Positions 1-7,243 are shown, counted from the stretch's first letter. The stretch: 10,172 bases of DNA from Pontimonas sp. (GCA_021741945.1 JAIOWV010000038.1:1-10172), one strand, 5' to 3'. A program made the numbers and translations. Notes: generated from the letters alone by a model not told the origin.

Positions 1-606
1 GGTCGCCTGGCGCAACGCGGTCTCGGGGTTCAGGCCAGCGCTGCGCGCAGAGTGAACGAGCGTCAGCAGGTAATCGCCGAGCTGTTCTTCGCTACTAAAG
101 ACCGGAGTCTCGTGCGTTGGGGAAAAATCCACGACACCCGCAGAGCGCTTGAGCGTGCTGCTGGCTCTGGCAAGCGCTGATAGGCGCTCGGGGATGCCCT
201 CGAGGACGCTGGAGCGATGTTTCTTCTCTTCGGTCTTGATGTCTTCCCACCGCGCGGTTACTTCTTCAACGGTGGACGCGTCGCCATCACCGAAAACATG
301 CGGGTGGCGATGGCGCATCTTGTGATCAACTCCGGCGGCGACATCGTCAATGTCGAAGGGTTCACTCGAATCCGCAGCTGCGATGTCGGCGTGAAAAAGC
401 AGTTGATAGAACACATCGCCGAGTTCTTCCCGCAGATCAGCCCGGTTGCCAGTTTCGATGGCCTCAACTAGCTCGAAGACCTCTTCTAAGAGATAGGGCA
501 CAAGGGTTTCGTGGGTTTGCTCGGCATCCCACGGGCACCCGCCCTCCCCTCGCAGCGTGGCCATCGTGTCGATTAGCGCGCTAAGGGCCAGGTGCTTATC
601 GGTCAT
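1..606 (-). CDS. mazG: MazG-family nucleoside triphosphate pyrophosphohydrolase (partial, C-terminus cut by window edge)
   Basis: The minus-strand frame from ATG at 606 stays open for 202 codons to the window edge, so the C-terminus is missing. MazG hydrolyses (d)NTPs to NMP and pyrophosphate and is a cytosolic house-cleaning enzyme. Visible hallmarks are GCPWDAEQT at residues 23-31, typical of MazG N-termini, then the metal-binding helix EEVFE at 41-45 and the partner helix EELGD at 60-64, which supply the acidic residues for magnesium. A HKMRHRHPHVFGD stretch and a KTEEKKH segment follow, also typical of the family. The start lies only 4 bases after the mfd stop and has no strong ribosome binding site, so translation is probably coupled to mfd. 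The E. coli protein is about 260 residues; how much is lost here is unknown. Family assignment is firm; substrate preference cannot be read from the sequence. Confidence 0.95.
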   Translation of the reverse strand, partial: MTDKHLALSALIDTMATLRGEGGCPWDAEQTHETLVPYLLEEVFELVEAIETGNRADLREELGDVFYQLLFHADIAAADSSEPFDIDDVAAGVDHKMRHRHPHVFGDGDASTVEEVTARWEDIKTEEKKHRSSVLEGIPERLSALARASSTLKRSAGVVDFSPTHETPVFSSEEQLGDYLLTLVHSARSAGLNPETALRQAT

Positions 607-610
607 CGCT

Positions 611-3600
611 CTAGTCTGCCGGGGTCGCGGCATCAGCCGCTACGGGGAACAGCGCATCAATCACACCGGCGACCCAGGTGACTAGTGCGGTGTCGCTGTA
701 ATCCTCAGGAAGTGGAATCAGACACACCCGCGCTGGGGCAATGTATTTGGCCTTGGGATACAGGCGGGCCATGCGAACCTGGAGCGAATCGGGCAGTGGT
801 GGACCCACCACCCGCAGATTCGCTCCGATCACCATGACTTCGCTCAAACCACTCGCCATCGCTCTGCGACGCAGTGTTGTGACCTGAACGAGGGTGTCAA
901 CAGCTTGGGGCGGGGCGCCATAGCGATCGGTCATTTCCTCGACGAGCTCGGCAATGTCGCCCTCACCAGCAGCCGGCGCGGCAGCGCCGGAGAGTTTTTG
1001 ATACATCTCCAATCGCAAACGCTCACTATCGATGTAGTCGGTGGGGATTCTTGCGTCGACGGGCAGCTCGAGCCGAAGTTCGGTGAGTCCCGGGGCAACG
1101 TCATCCCTGAACAAGGCGATGGCTTCGCCCACCATGCGCAAATACAGGTCAAAGCCAACGCCTTGAATATGGCCGGCCTGTTCGGCACCAAGAAGGTTTC
1201 CAGCGCCTCGCATTTCTAAGTCTTTGAGCGCAATCCGTGTTCCACCACCCAAGTCGGTTGTGGCAGCCAGCGTTGCGAGGCGATCGTGGGCGTTCTCCCC
1301 CATCGGGAGCTCTGGGTCATAAAGCAGGTAGGCGTAGCCCCGCTCGCGTCCTCGCCCCACCCGACCGCGCAACTGGTGGAGTTGGGAGAGCCCATAGCGC
1401 TCCGCGCGATCCACAATCAACGTGTTGGCGTTGGTGACATCAAGGCCGGTTTCGATAATTGTCGTGGAGACCAAAACATCGAAGCGTCTCTCCCAGAAAT
1501 CCACCATGACCCGCTCCAGGTCAGCTTCTGCCATTTGTCCGTGGGCAACGGCGACCCTGGCCTCTGGCACGAGCTCTGCAATCTGCTGCGCTTTCGCCGA
1601 GATGCTCTGAACGCGGTTATGAACGAAGAACACTTGGCCCTCTCGCAGCAATTCGCGACGAATCGCTGCGACAACTTGGGCGTCGTTATAAGGACCCACA
1701 AACGTGAGGATCGGGTGGCGCTCCTCCGGCGGAGTGGCGAGCGTCGACATCTCCCTGATTCCGGTGACCGCCATTTCCAGGGTCCTAGGAATTGGTGTGG
1801 CACTCATGGCCAGCACGTCAACATTCGTCTTCAACGCCTTGAGGGAGTCCTTGTGCTCGACGCCAAAGCGCTGCTCTTCATCGATGACGACCAAGCCCAA
1901 GTCTTTGAACACCACGTTCTTTGAGAGCAATCGGTGGGTGCCAATGACGACATCGATGCTGCCATCAGCTAGTCCAGCGATTACGGCTTTAGCTTCAGTG
2001 TCGGTCTGGAACCTTGAGAGCGCACGCACATTGACGGGGAAGGGCGCATAGCGCTCTTGGAACGTCTCCAAGTGTTGCTTCACTAGCAGGGTGGTCGGTG
2101 CAATGACCGCCACCTGTTTCTGGTCTTGGACGGCCTTGAATGCCGCCCGGACTGCGACCTCAGTCTTACCAAACCCAACATCGCCGGCGACGAGGCGATC
2201 CATCGGAATGGGTCGTTCCATATCGGCCTTCACATCATCGATGGTGGTCAACTGGTCGGGCGTCTCCACAAACGGGAACGCTTCCTCCAACTCCCGCTGC
2301 CATGGGGTGTCGGGCGAGAAGGCAAAACCAGGCGCTGCCATGCGCGCGGAGTAGAGCTTGACTAGGTCAACCGCAATATCGCGCACGGCCTTGCGTGCTT
2401 TACCCTTTGCCGCGGCCCAATCGGAGCCACCCATCTTGGATAGGGCTGGGTTGTCGCTTCCGACGTAATGGCTCAGCTGGTCGAGTTGGTCGGTGGGGAC
2501 ATAGAGGCGATCCGCAGCACCACCGCGTTTGCTCGGCGCATATTCCAACACGACAAACTCGCGCTGGCTCTTGATGGCAGCCCGCCCACCGGTCGAGATT
2601 TCGCGCTGAACAAGTTCAACGAACCTCCCGACACCGTGAGTGTCGTGAACAACGTAATCACCGGCGTTCAGAGATAGCGGGTCGACGACCCGCGTTCTCT
2701 TGGTCGCAAGCACTCGACCCGCACGCCTCGAGGCGGTGACTGCCTTGCCATACATTTCGCGCTCGGTGAGAACACTCAGGCCGCCCTCGGTGAGCCAGAA
2801 TCCCTCCCGGATCACACCCTGGGTGACCAGGACAACCCCCGGGGTTGGCTCGGTGGCGAGGGTTTCATCGATGCGATGCGGGATATCGCGCTCACCGAGA
2901 ACCTGGGCTGTGCGCTCAACCAAGCCGTGGCCGGCTGCGACACAGACAACGGTGTCGCCAGCGCTCACCCTGGAGGCCACAAACTCCCACACTTCATCGG
3001 ATCCAGGCTGCGTCAGCGGAAGCGGTGCGACACCAGGGCGAAGGGTGTCCACCTCGCCGCTATCCAAGCTGTCAATCGAAATCCAGGGCCTCGGAGCAAC
3101 CGCTGCGCGCAGTTCCTCATGAGACAAGAAATCCCCAGAGTTCACATCGACCGGTGCTGCGCCACCCGCCATCGCTGCTGCTTCCCAGGCGGCGTGGAGA
3201 AACTCGCGGTTGGTGTGAAGAAGTGCTTCCGCCCTCGCCGCAACCTTCTGCGCGGAGAGCTCGATGACGACGGTGTCGGCAGGGAAGAAATGGGAGGGTG
3301 GAACCAACCCCTCCACCAACAGCGGTTGGAGGGCTTCCATGCCCTCCACCGGAATACCCTGTGCCAGTTTCTCCAGCATCGTTTCAAGGCCCGGATATTC
3401 CCCCTGAAGTTGCGCGGCACGCTGGCGGACATCAGCACTGAGCAACATCTCTCGCACGGGAGGAACAGCGATGGCGGTTAGGTCGCCTGGCAACGAGCGC
3501 TGATCGGCAACAGCAAAGTAGTGAAGCGTCTCCAGTTCAGACCCGAAGAAGTCCATCCGGATCGGATGTTCGGCAAGCGGGGGGAAGATATCCACGATTC

Positions 3601-4156
3601 CACCGCGCACTGCATATTCACCGCGCCTGGTCACCAAATCGACCCGCGCATACGCGGCATCTGTCGCATAGCTGACCCAGTCTTCGAGTGAGAAGTCCTT
3701 GGCGCCCTTCGTCGCAACCCTGGTGGGCACATCAAGAATGCGGGGGTTGACTGGTTGAACAAGCGCCCGCACCGATGCCACAACAACGAGTGGGGCGACC
3801 CGGTCACCGCGAGCCGCCTCGGCCAGTGCGCCGAGCGCACTGCGCCGTCTGGCAACAGTTTCAGCGTGCGGGCTTAGGCGCTCGTGGGGCAGGGTTTCCC
3901 AAGCGGGAAAATCGAGCACGGTCGTGTTCGGGGGCACCAGCCCACGAAGTTCATCACGAACCTGGTCGGATTCTCGCCCCGTTGCACACACCACAACGAC
4001 AACGCCGGTGGGCCCGGCGTTGTGCAGCACGGCAGCAACAGCTGGCGACCACGCACCAGCGGGAAGTGTGAGCGAACCGCCAGGGGCTAGTTCGGTGAGC
4101 GCCCCGGCAACAGCCTGATCCTGGGCTAGCCAGTGGGAAATAGGGGCAGGACTCAC
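611..4156 (-). CDS. mfd: Transcription-repair coupling factor Mfd
   Basis: Mfd binds RNA polymerase stalled at DNA damage, translocates along DNA to dislodge it and recruits UvrA for nucleotide excision repair. The 1181-residue length is full size. Residues 1 to about 350 form the UvrB-like module with a degenerate, non-functional Walker A region. The RNA-polymerase-interaction domain includes GDYVVHDTHGVGRF at 499-512 and RLYVPTDQLDQ at 550-560. The RecG-like motor carries Walker A GDVGFGKTE at 658-666, a DEEQ box at 759-762, SAT at 785-787, a TTIIETGLDV segment near 898-907 and the motif VI region RGRVGRGR at 930-937. A C-terminal UvrA-masking domain follows. The start is GTG at 4156: an in-frame TAG lies 21 bases upstream and no other canonical start fits between. 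A GAGG sits 3 bases before the GTG, which is very close, and a TAGACT hexamer lies 7 nt upstream, so an internal leaderless promoter is possible. It is the third gene of the rplY-pth-mfd-mazG run. Confidence 0.98.
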   Translation of the reverse strand: MSPAPISHWLAQDQAVAGALTELAPGGSLTLPAGAWSPAVAAVLHNAGPTGVVVVVCATGRESDQVRDELRGLVPPNTTVLDFPAWETLPHERLSPHAETVARRRSALGALAEAARGDRVAPLVVVASVRALVQPVNPRILDVPTRVATKGAKDFSLEDWVSYATDAAYARVDLVTRRGEYAVRGGIVDIFPPLAEHPIRMDFFGSELETLHYFAVADQRSLPGDLTAIAVPPVREMLLSADVRQRAAQLQGEYPGLETMLEKLAQGIPVEGMEALQPLLVEGLVPPSHFFPADTVVIELSAQKVAARAEALLHTNREFLHAAWEAAAMAGGAAPVDVNSGDFLSHEELRAAVAPRPWISIDSLDSGEVDTLRPGVAPLPLTQPGSDEVWEFVASRVSAGDTVVCVAAGHGLVERTAQVLGERDIPHRIDETLATEPTPGVVLVTQGVIREGFWLTEGGLSVLTEREMYGKAVTASRRAGRVLATKRTRVVDPLSLNAGDYVVHDTHGVGRFVELVQREISTGGRAAIKSQREFVVLEYAPSKRGGAADRLYVPTDQLDQLSHYVGSDNPALSKMGGSDWAAAKGKARKAVRDIAVDLVKLYSARMAAPGFAFSPDTPWQRELEEAFPFVETPDQLTTIDDVKADMERPIPMDRLVAGDVGFGKTEVAVRAAFKAVQDQKQVAVIAPTTLLVKQHLETFQERYAPFPVNVRALSRFQTDTEAKAVIAGLADGSIDVVIGTHRLLSKNVVFKDLGLVVIDEEQRFGVEHKDSLKALKTNVDVLAMSATPIPRTLEMAVTGIREMSTLATPPEERHPILTFVGPYNDAQVVAAIRRELLREGQVFFVHNRVQSISAKAQQIAELVPEARVAVAHGQMAEADLERVMVDFWERRFDVLVSTTIIETGLDVTNANTLIVDRAERYGLSQLHQLRGRVGRGRERGYAYLLYDPELPMGENAHDRLATLAATTDLGGGTRIALKDLEMRGAGNLLGAEQAGHIQGVGFDLYLRMVGEAIALFRDDVAPGLTELRLELPVDARIPTDYIDSERLRLEMYQKLSGAAAPAAGEGDIAELVEEMTDRYGAPPQAVDTLVQVTTLRRRAMASGLSEVMVIGANLRVVGPPLPDSLQVRMARLYPKAKYIAPARVCLIPLPEDYSDTALVTWVAGVIDALFPVAADAATPAD

Positions 4157-4186
4157 TCGCCTCAGTCTAGGTGTCTAGAAGGTGCC

Positions 4187-4744
4187 CTAGGAGAGGGGGT
4201 GGATGCGCTGCTGAGCTGCGAGTAGGCCCTCTACAGCCATCGCTTCTGCACCCCGACAGGCCAACTCCAGAATGGCTGGCAGAGCCTCTTCTTCGGCGGC
4301 GCTAAAGCGCCCTAGCACATAGTCCGCCGGTGGCATCCGGCCTTCAGGCCGGCCTATACCCACCCGCACCCGACCAAAGTCTGTGGTGCCGAGCATGCGC
4401 GCGATGTCGCGAAGCCCGTTGTGACCAGCGTGCCCCCCACCAAACTTGAGGCGGACAACGCCTGGCTCCAAATCAAGCTCATCGTGGATAACAATGATGC
4501 GCTCGGGTGGGATCTTATGAAACGACGCCATCGCAGCGACCGGGGTCCCCGAGCGATTCATGAAGCTTGAGGGGGCCGCCAAACGCAACGTCACACCGCT
4601 CGGGTGCTTGATTGCCGCGGTGACCCCGTGGCTCTTGAATTTCTGAAAAGACACCGATGCGCTCTCGGCGCACGCTGCGACCACGCGGAATCCCACGTTG
4701 TGTCGCGTGCGCTCATACTCGGTGCCTGGATTACCAAGCCCCAC
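4187..4744 (-). CDS. pth: Peptidyl-tRNA hydrolase (start codon uncertain)
   Basis: Pth cleaves the ester bond of peptidyl-tRNAs released by stalled ribosomes and recycles tRNA in the cytosol. Numbering from the GTG at 4744 (185 residues), the active-site and binding residues are all present: Asn5 in GLGNPG, catalytic His15 in TRHNVG, Asn63 in SFMNRSG, Asp88 in IHDELDL, and His108 and Asn109 in GHAGHNG. FGRVRVGIGRP follows, as expected for the family. The GTG start is suspicious because it removes most of the first beta strand: the frame continues upstream with WLIV and remains open to a TGA inside rplY, but has no ATG, GTG or TTG there. A CTG at 4798-4796, 2 bases after the rplY stop and preceded by AGGTGG with a 9-base spacer, would give 203 residues. 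Function is sure; the N-terminus is not. It is probably translated from the rplY mRNA. Confidence 0.95.
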   Translation of the reverse strand: MGLGNPGTEYERTRHNVGFRVVAACAESASVSFQKFKSHGVTAAIKHPSGVTLRLAAPSSFMNRSGTPVAAMASFHKIPPERIIVIHDELDLEPGVVRLKFGGGHAGHNGLRDIARMLGTTDFGRVRVGIGRPEGRMPPADYVLGRFSAAEEEALPAILELACRGAEAMAVEGLLAAQQRIHPLS

Positions 4745-4800
4745 AATCAGCCACTCGGTGGCGCCTGTGGTTTTAGCTAAGCCGAAACGTCCAAACAGGA

Positions 4801-5490
4801 CTATTCGCCACCTGCGTCGCCGTCAGCAGAACCTGAGTCACCAGAGCCTGAGTCCGAAGAACCCGAGTCACCCGATGCATCAGCGGCCGAGGCAGTGCCA
4901 CCGGATGCTGCAGCGCCTTCGCCTTCGGCGACGGGCTCGTCGTCCGCGGCCTTGGAGGGCTCGTGGATGGCCAGAACCAACATCTCGGCAGGGCTGACAA
5001 GGCTCGTGCCCTCGGGCAGGCTGATGTCGCCGGCGTGAATCTGGGCGCCAGCGGAGAGTCCCTCGACGGAAACGCTGACGAACTCGGGAATGTGGGTTGC
5101 CTCAGCTTCAACACTGATGGTGTTGTGCTCAAGCTGGACCATCATGCCGGGGTAAGGCTCGCCATCGACGTGAACACCAACGTCCACCGTGACCTTCTCA
5201 CCCTTGCGGACAATAACGAGGTCCAAGTGCTCGATGATCTGGCGTACTGGGTCGCGCTGGATGTCCTTGATCAACACCAAGTGCTGGTCGCTCGGAAGCT
5301 TCAAGTCAATCAGTGCGTTGGCCCGACGGGCAATCAGCGTGGTCTCGTGCGCAGGAACCGCAACGTGCAGCGGGTCCGAGCCATGGCCATAGACCACTGC
5401 GGGGATTTTTCCGGCGGCGCGAAGCTTGCGCGCAGCGCCTTTGCCAAATGAAGTGCGGACGTCGCCATCCACAGCGTGGTTATCAGCCAT
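4801..5490 (-). CDS. rplY: Large-subunit ribosomal protein L25 (general stress protein CTC form)
   Basis: This is the two-domain CTC form of L25, which binds 5S rRNA in the large ribosomal subunit. Of 229 residues, about 1-95 form the L25 domain, with GKGAARKLRAAGKIPAVVYG at 17-36 and the LIKDIQRDPVRQ region near 73-84. About 96-180 form the beta-rich C-terminal domain. The last roughly 50 residues are a disordered acidic tail of Asp, Ser, Gly and Ala with repeated DSGS units, encoded by imperfect tandem DNA repeats. The ATG at 5490 has a clear ribosome binding site, AGGAG at 5498-5502, 7 bases away. It heads the tight run with pth, mfd and mazG. In many Gram-positive genomes L25 sits next to prs; here a permease and a small gene lie between them. 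Confidence 0.97.
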   Translation of the reverse strand: MADNHAVDGDVRTSFGKGAARKLRAAGKIPAVVYGHGSDPLHVAVPAHETTLIARRANALIDLKLPSDQHLVLIKDIQRDPVRQIIEHLDLVIVRKGEKVTVDVGVHVDGEPYPGMMVQLEHNTISVEAEATHIPEFVSVSVEGLSAGAQIHAGDISLPEGTSLVSPAEMLVLAIHEPSKAADDEPVAEGEGAAASGGTASAADASGDSGSSDSGSGDSGSADGDAGGE

Positions 5491-5497
5491 TTTCTTG

Positions 5498-5502
5498 CTC
5501 CT
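5498..5502 (-). promoter_or_regulatory. Ribosome binding site of rplY
   Basis: AGGAG read on the minus strand lies 7 bases before the ATG at 5490. It is the strongest Shine-Dalgarno match in the window and fixes the rplY start. Confidence 0.8.
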
Positions 5503-5546
5503 AGGTCAGTGTGTTCTCGAACTCGAACGTCCTAGCGTGAGGAGAG

Positions 5547-5574
5547 ACCATAGGAGCCTTCTCCACCGCGTCGA
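5547..5574 (-). promoter_or_regulatory. Candidate promoter of the rplY-pth-mfd-mazG run
   Basis: On the minus strand TCGACG (5574-5569, four matches to TTGACA) is followed after 16 bases by TATGGT (5552-5547). This would start transcription near 5540 and leave a leader of about 50 bases with the ribosome binding site at its end. The matches are modest. It is proposed mainly because the 154-base gap after the permease is the only place where this operon could have its own start. Confidence 0.3.
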
Positions 5575-5578
5575 TTAC

Positions 5579-5598
5579 GAAGTGTCATCGGACACTTC
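5579..5598 (-). terminator. Perfect 8-bp hairpin after the permease gene; probable terminator or operator
   Basis: GAAGTGTC and GACACTTC pair perfectly around the 4-base loop ATCG. The element lies 46 bases past the permease stop and just upstream of the proposed rplY -35. No T run follows on either strand, so it would be a tail-less terminator if it terminates at all. A binding site for a dimeric regulator is the alternative. Confidence 0.45.
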
Positions 5599-5644
5599 CT
5601 CGCCGAAGTACTCCGTCATGCTAGCCCAGGGTGTGCCTGCAGGT

Positions 5645-6865
5645 CTAACCGAGTTTTTGGCCCCGTCTCGCCCGAAGCGACCAAACGCCAAGAACCAGCA
5701 CAATCGCCACGGCCGTGGCGATGACCGATTGCCACGGCAGAGTCACCACCAACACTGTGCACCCCACAAGGCCAACCCACGGCAACCACGAGGGAAGAAC
5801 CCTCTCGGGGGCTGGCTGGCGGATGGCACTCCAGTGGGCGATGGCGTAGTAGCTGAGCACCGCACCAGAAGACGCGCCAACCAACCACAACGGATCAAAG
5901 AAAAGAACCACAGCAACGGCGGCCATTCCCATCACTAGCTCGGCAACCACCGGCGACGACGTCCTCGACCACACAAAGCCCAACCGTGCGGGCAAATCCC
6001 CCGCTTGGGCCATCGCCATAGAGGTCCGGCTCAAGCCCGCCAAAATCGCAGCGAGGGAACCCAAGCTCGCAAGGGCTGCCGCTGCGATCACAACGGGGGC
6101 GAGTCCGGAGGGGGCAAGCTCGGCGAGGGGTGCCGCGCTGAAAGCCAGCGCTTCCACACCGATGGTGGCGCTCAAGACCCATCCGATGAGGCCATAAAGC
6201 ACGAGTACGGCCAGAAGTGTGCCGATGATGACCGCCGGCAGTACTCGGCTGGGGTTCTTGACCTCATCACCGAGGGTCGCCATGCGTGCATAGCCAGCGA
6301 AAGCAAAGAACATCAGGCCCGCGGCCTGAAGTACGCCAAACCCACCAGCATCCACCCACTCGAACTGCCCAGTCGTCGCCGGCCAAGAAACCCCCAGAGT
6401 GGCGACCAAGACGCCAAGGACAAGAAGTACGACCACCATGCTCACCCCGGCAGTGGTGCGAATACCGGTGATGTTCAACGCGACAAACAGCGCCACAAGA
6501 CCAGCAGCAACAACCGGGGCCTGGTCAGGAGCCAAGTACCTGGCAGCGACCAAGGCGATTGCTCCGGCCGAAGACGTTTTGCCAATAAGAAACAAAGAAC
6601 CCGCGAGAAAACCGACCCTCGGCGACACATACTTCTGACCGAATCGATATGCCCCACCAGACACCGGGTTCTGTAGCGACAACTGCGCCATGACAAGGGC
6701 ATTGAGCAGCGCAATCGTGCCAGCAATCACCAAAGCCAGAAGGAGCCATGACCCAGCTCGCTGTGCCGCTGGTGCCCAGACATAGAAGACACCGGCACCA
6801 ATCATCGAGGACAGCCCAATGGCACTGGCCCCCAGGGGGCCCAATCGTCGCACCAAGCCGGTCAC
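5645..6865 (-). CDS. APC-superfamily amino acid/polyamine permease
   Basis: This inner-membrane transporter belongs to the amino acid-polyamine-organocation superfamily and is expected to exchange or import an amino acid or amine; the substrate cannot be named from sequence. From the GTG at 6865 it has 406 residues with roughly 12 hydrophobic segments. The first contains the unwound-helix motif GLSSMIGAGVF. Segment 6 runs FFAFAGYARMATLGDEVKNP at about 186-205, followed by SRVLP: the classic APC layout, with Tyr-Ala-Arg where many family members have Phe-Asp or Phe-Glu. No periplasmic binding or regulatory domain is visible. Two GTG starts compete, 6871 and 6865. I prefer 6865 because a TATGCT hexamer ends exactly 6 nt before it and there is no Shine-Dalgarno sequence, which suggests a leaderless mRNA. 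The gene is divergent from the small membrane-protein gene and sits in the otherwise conserved prs-rplY interval. Confidence 0.88.
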   Translation of the reverse strand: MTGLVRRLGPLGASAIGLSSMIGAGVFYVWAPAAQRAGSWLLLALVIAGTIALLNALVMAQLSLQNPVSGGAYRFGQKYVSPRVGFLAGSLFLIGKTSSAGAIALVAARYLAPDQAPVVAAGLVALFVALNITGIRTTAGVSMVVVLLVLGVLVATLGVSWPATTGQFEWVDAGGFGVLQAAGLMFFAFAGYARMATLGDEVKNPSRVLPAVIIGTLLAVLVLYGLIGWVLSATIGVEALAFSAAPLAELAPSGLAPVVIAAAALASLGSLAAILAGLSRTSMAMAQAGDLPARLGFVWSRTSSPVVAELVMGMAAVAVVLFFDPLWLVGASSGAVLSYYAIAHWSAIRQPAPERVLPSWLPWVGLVGCTVLVVTLPWQSVIATAVAIVLVLGVWSLRARRGQKLG

Positions 6866-6871
6866 GCGCAC

Positions 6872-6877
6872 AGCATA
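6872..6877 (-). promoter_or_regulatory. Candidate -10 element for leaderless permease mRNA
   Basis: TATGCT on the minus strand is followed by 6 bases and then GTG at 6865, as expected when transcription starts at the initiation codon. No convincing -35 is seen; ACCTTC lies 17 bases upstream. It shares bases with a plus-strand CATAGT. Confidence 0.4.
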
Positions 6878-6879
6878 GT
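6874..6879 (+). promoter_or_regulatory. Candidate -10 element for the small membrane-protein gene
   Basis: CATAGT would place the transcript start near 6886, giving a leader of about 19 bases that contains the AGAAGG ribosome binding site. It overlaps the opposite-strand TATGCT hexamer. Only the short (33-base) divergent gap supports it; no -35 was recognised. Confidence 0.25.
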
Positions 6880-6893
6880 CAGCGTGAAAGACT

Positions 6894-6899
6894 AGAAGG
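6894..6899 (+). promoter_or_regulatory. Ribosome binding site deciding the start of the small membrane-protein gene
   Basis: AGAAGG is followed by 5 bases and ATG at 6905. It overlaps the in-frame GTG at 6899, which makes that upstream codon an unlikely start. Confidence 0.65.
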
Positions 6900-6904
6900 T
6901 GACC

Positions 6905-7243
6905 ATGAGCATGAACTTTCCTGAGGATGACGAACCACCGTTTCGTCCCGTGCGCAAGCGCATCATGCAGATCGTCGTCAGCCTGGCAATCGCGGCACTT
7001 GTGCTCCCCGGTTTCATCGTGACCTGGTCAACCCAGGTGCGAACGGCAAACTTTGCCTGCGAGATAGCAGTCGACTACTACGCCCCAGGTGCGAGTGCGG
7101 CTAAAGCAAGCTTTAGCCTGCTCAATCTCTCCATACCTGGCTGGAATTGCTACGCCGTGATGTTTGATGGCAGCGAAGCCTTCGTTGCCCACCTGGGCGT
7201 TATACCAGGCGCTCCGCGCCTTGTGCCACAGAGTGGAAGCTAA
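6905..7243 (+). CDS. Small single-pass membrane protein, function unknown
   Basis: I do not recognise a named family. The 112-residue product starts with an acidic and proline-rich cytoplasmic stretch (MSMNFPEDDEPPFRPVRKR), followed by one hydrophobic segment at about 20-41. By the positive-inside rule the arginines and lysine at 14-19 put the N-terminus inside and about 70 residues outside. The outer part has two cysteines, Cys52 (NFAC) and Cys82 (GWNC), which could form a disulfide. The layout resembles short uncharacterised proteins I associate with Microbacteriaceae; that is recollection, not a search. The ATG at 6905 is chosen because AGAAGG lies 5 bases before it; GTG 6899 and ATG 6911 are alternatives. 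The gene faces away from the permease, and its stop overlaps the prs stop on the other strand. Confidence 0.75.
   Translation: MSMNFPEDDEPPFRPVRKRIMQIVVSLAIAALVLPGFIVTWSTQVRTANFACEIAVDYYAPGASAAKASFSLLNLSIPGWNCYAVMFDGSEAFVAHLGVIPGAPRLVPQSGS

Noticed and set aside
1286..1924. 212-codon plus-strand open frame inside mfd
   Set aside because: It is fully antisense to the conserved Mfd motor domain, has no recognisable domain, and such shadows are expected opposite GC-rich genes.
4773..5132. 119-codon minus-strand open frame overlapping rplY and the pth start
   Set aside because: It is a frame shadow of rplY: Pro-, Ser- and Arg-rich, with no family signal, and it does not join the pth frame.
5499..5644. 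Riboswitch or L25 autoregulatory leader upstream of rplY
   Set aside because: Only one simple hairpin and a short leader are visible; no conserved multi-stem aptamer pattern could be recognised.
6005..6676. 223-codon plus-strand open frame opposite the permease
   Set aside because: Highly polar, Arg/Gln/His-rich sequence typical of the reverse complement of a membrane-protein gene; no domain seen.
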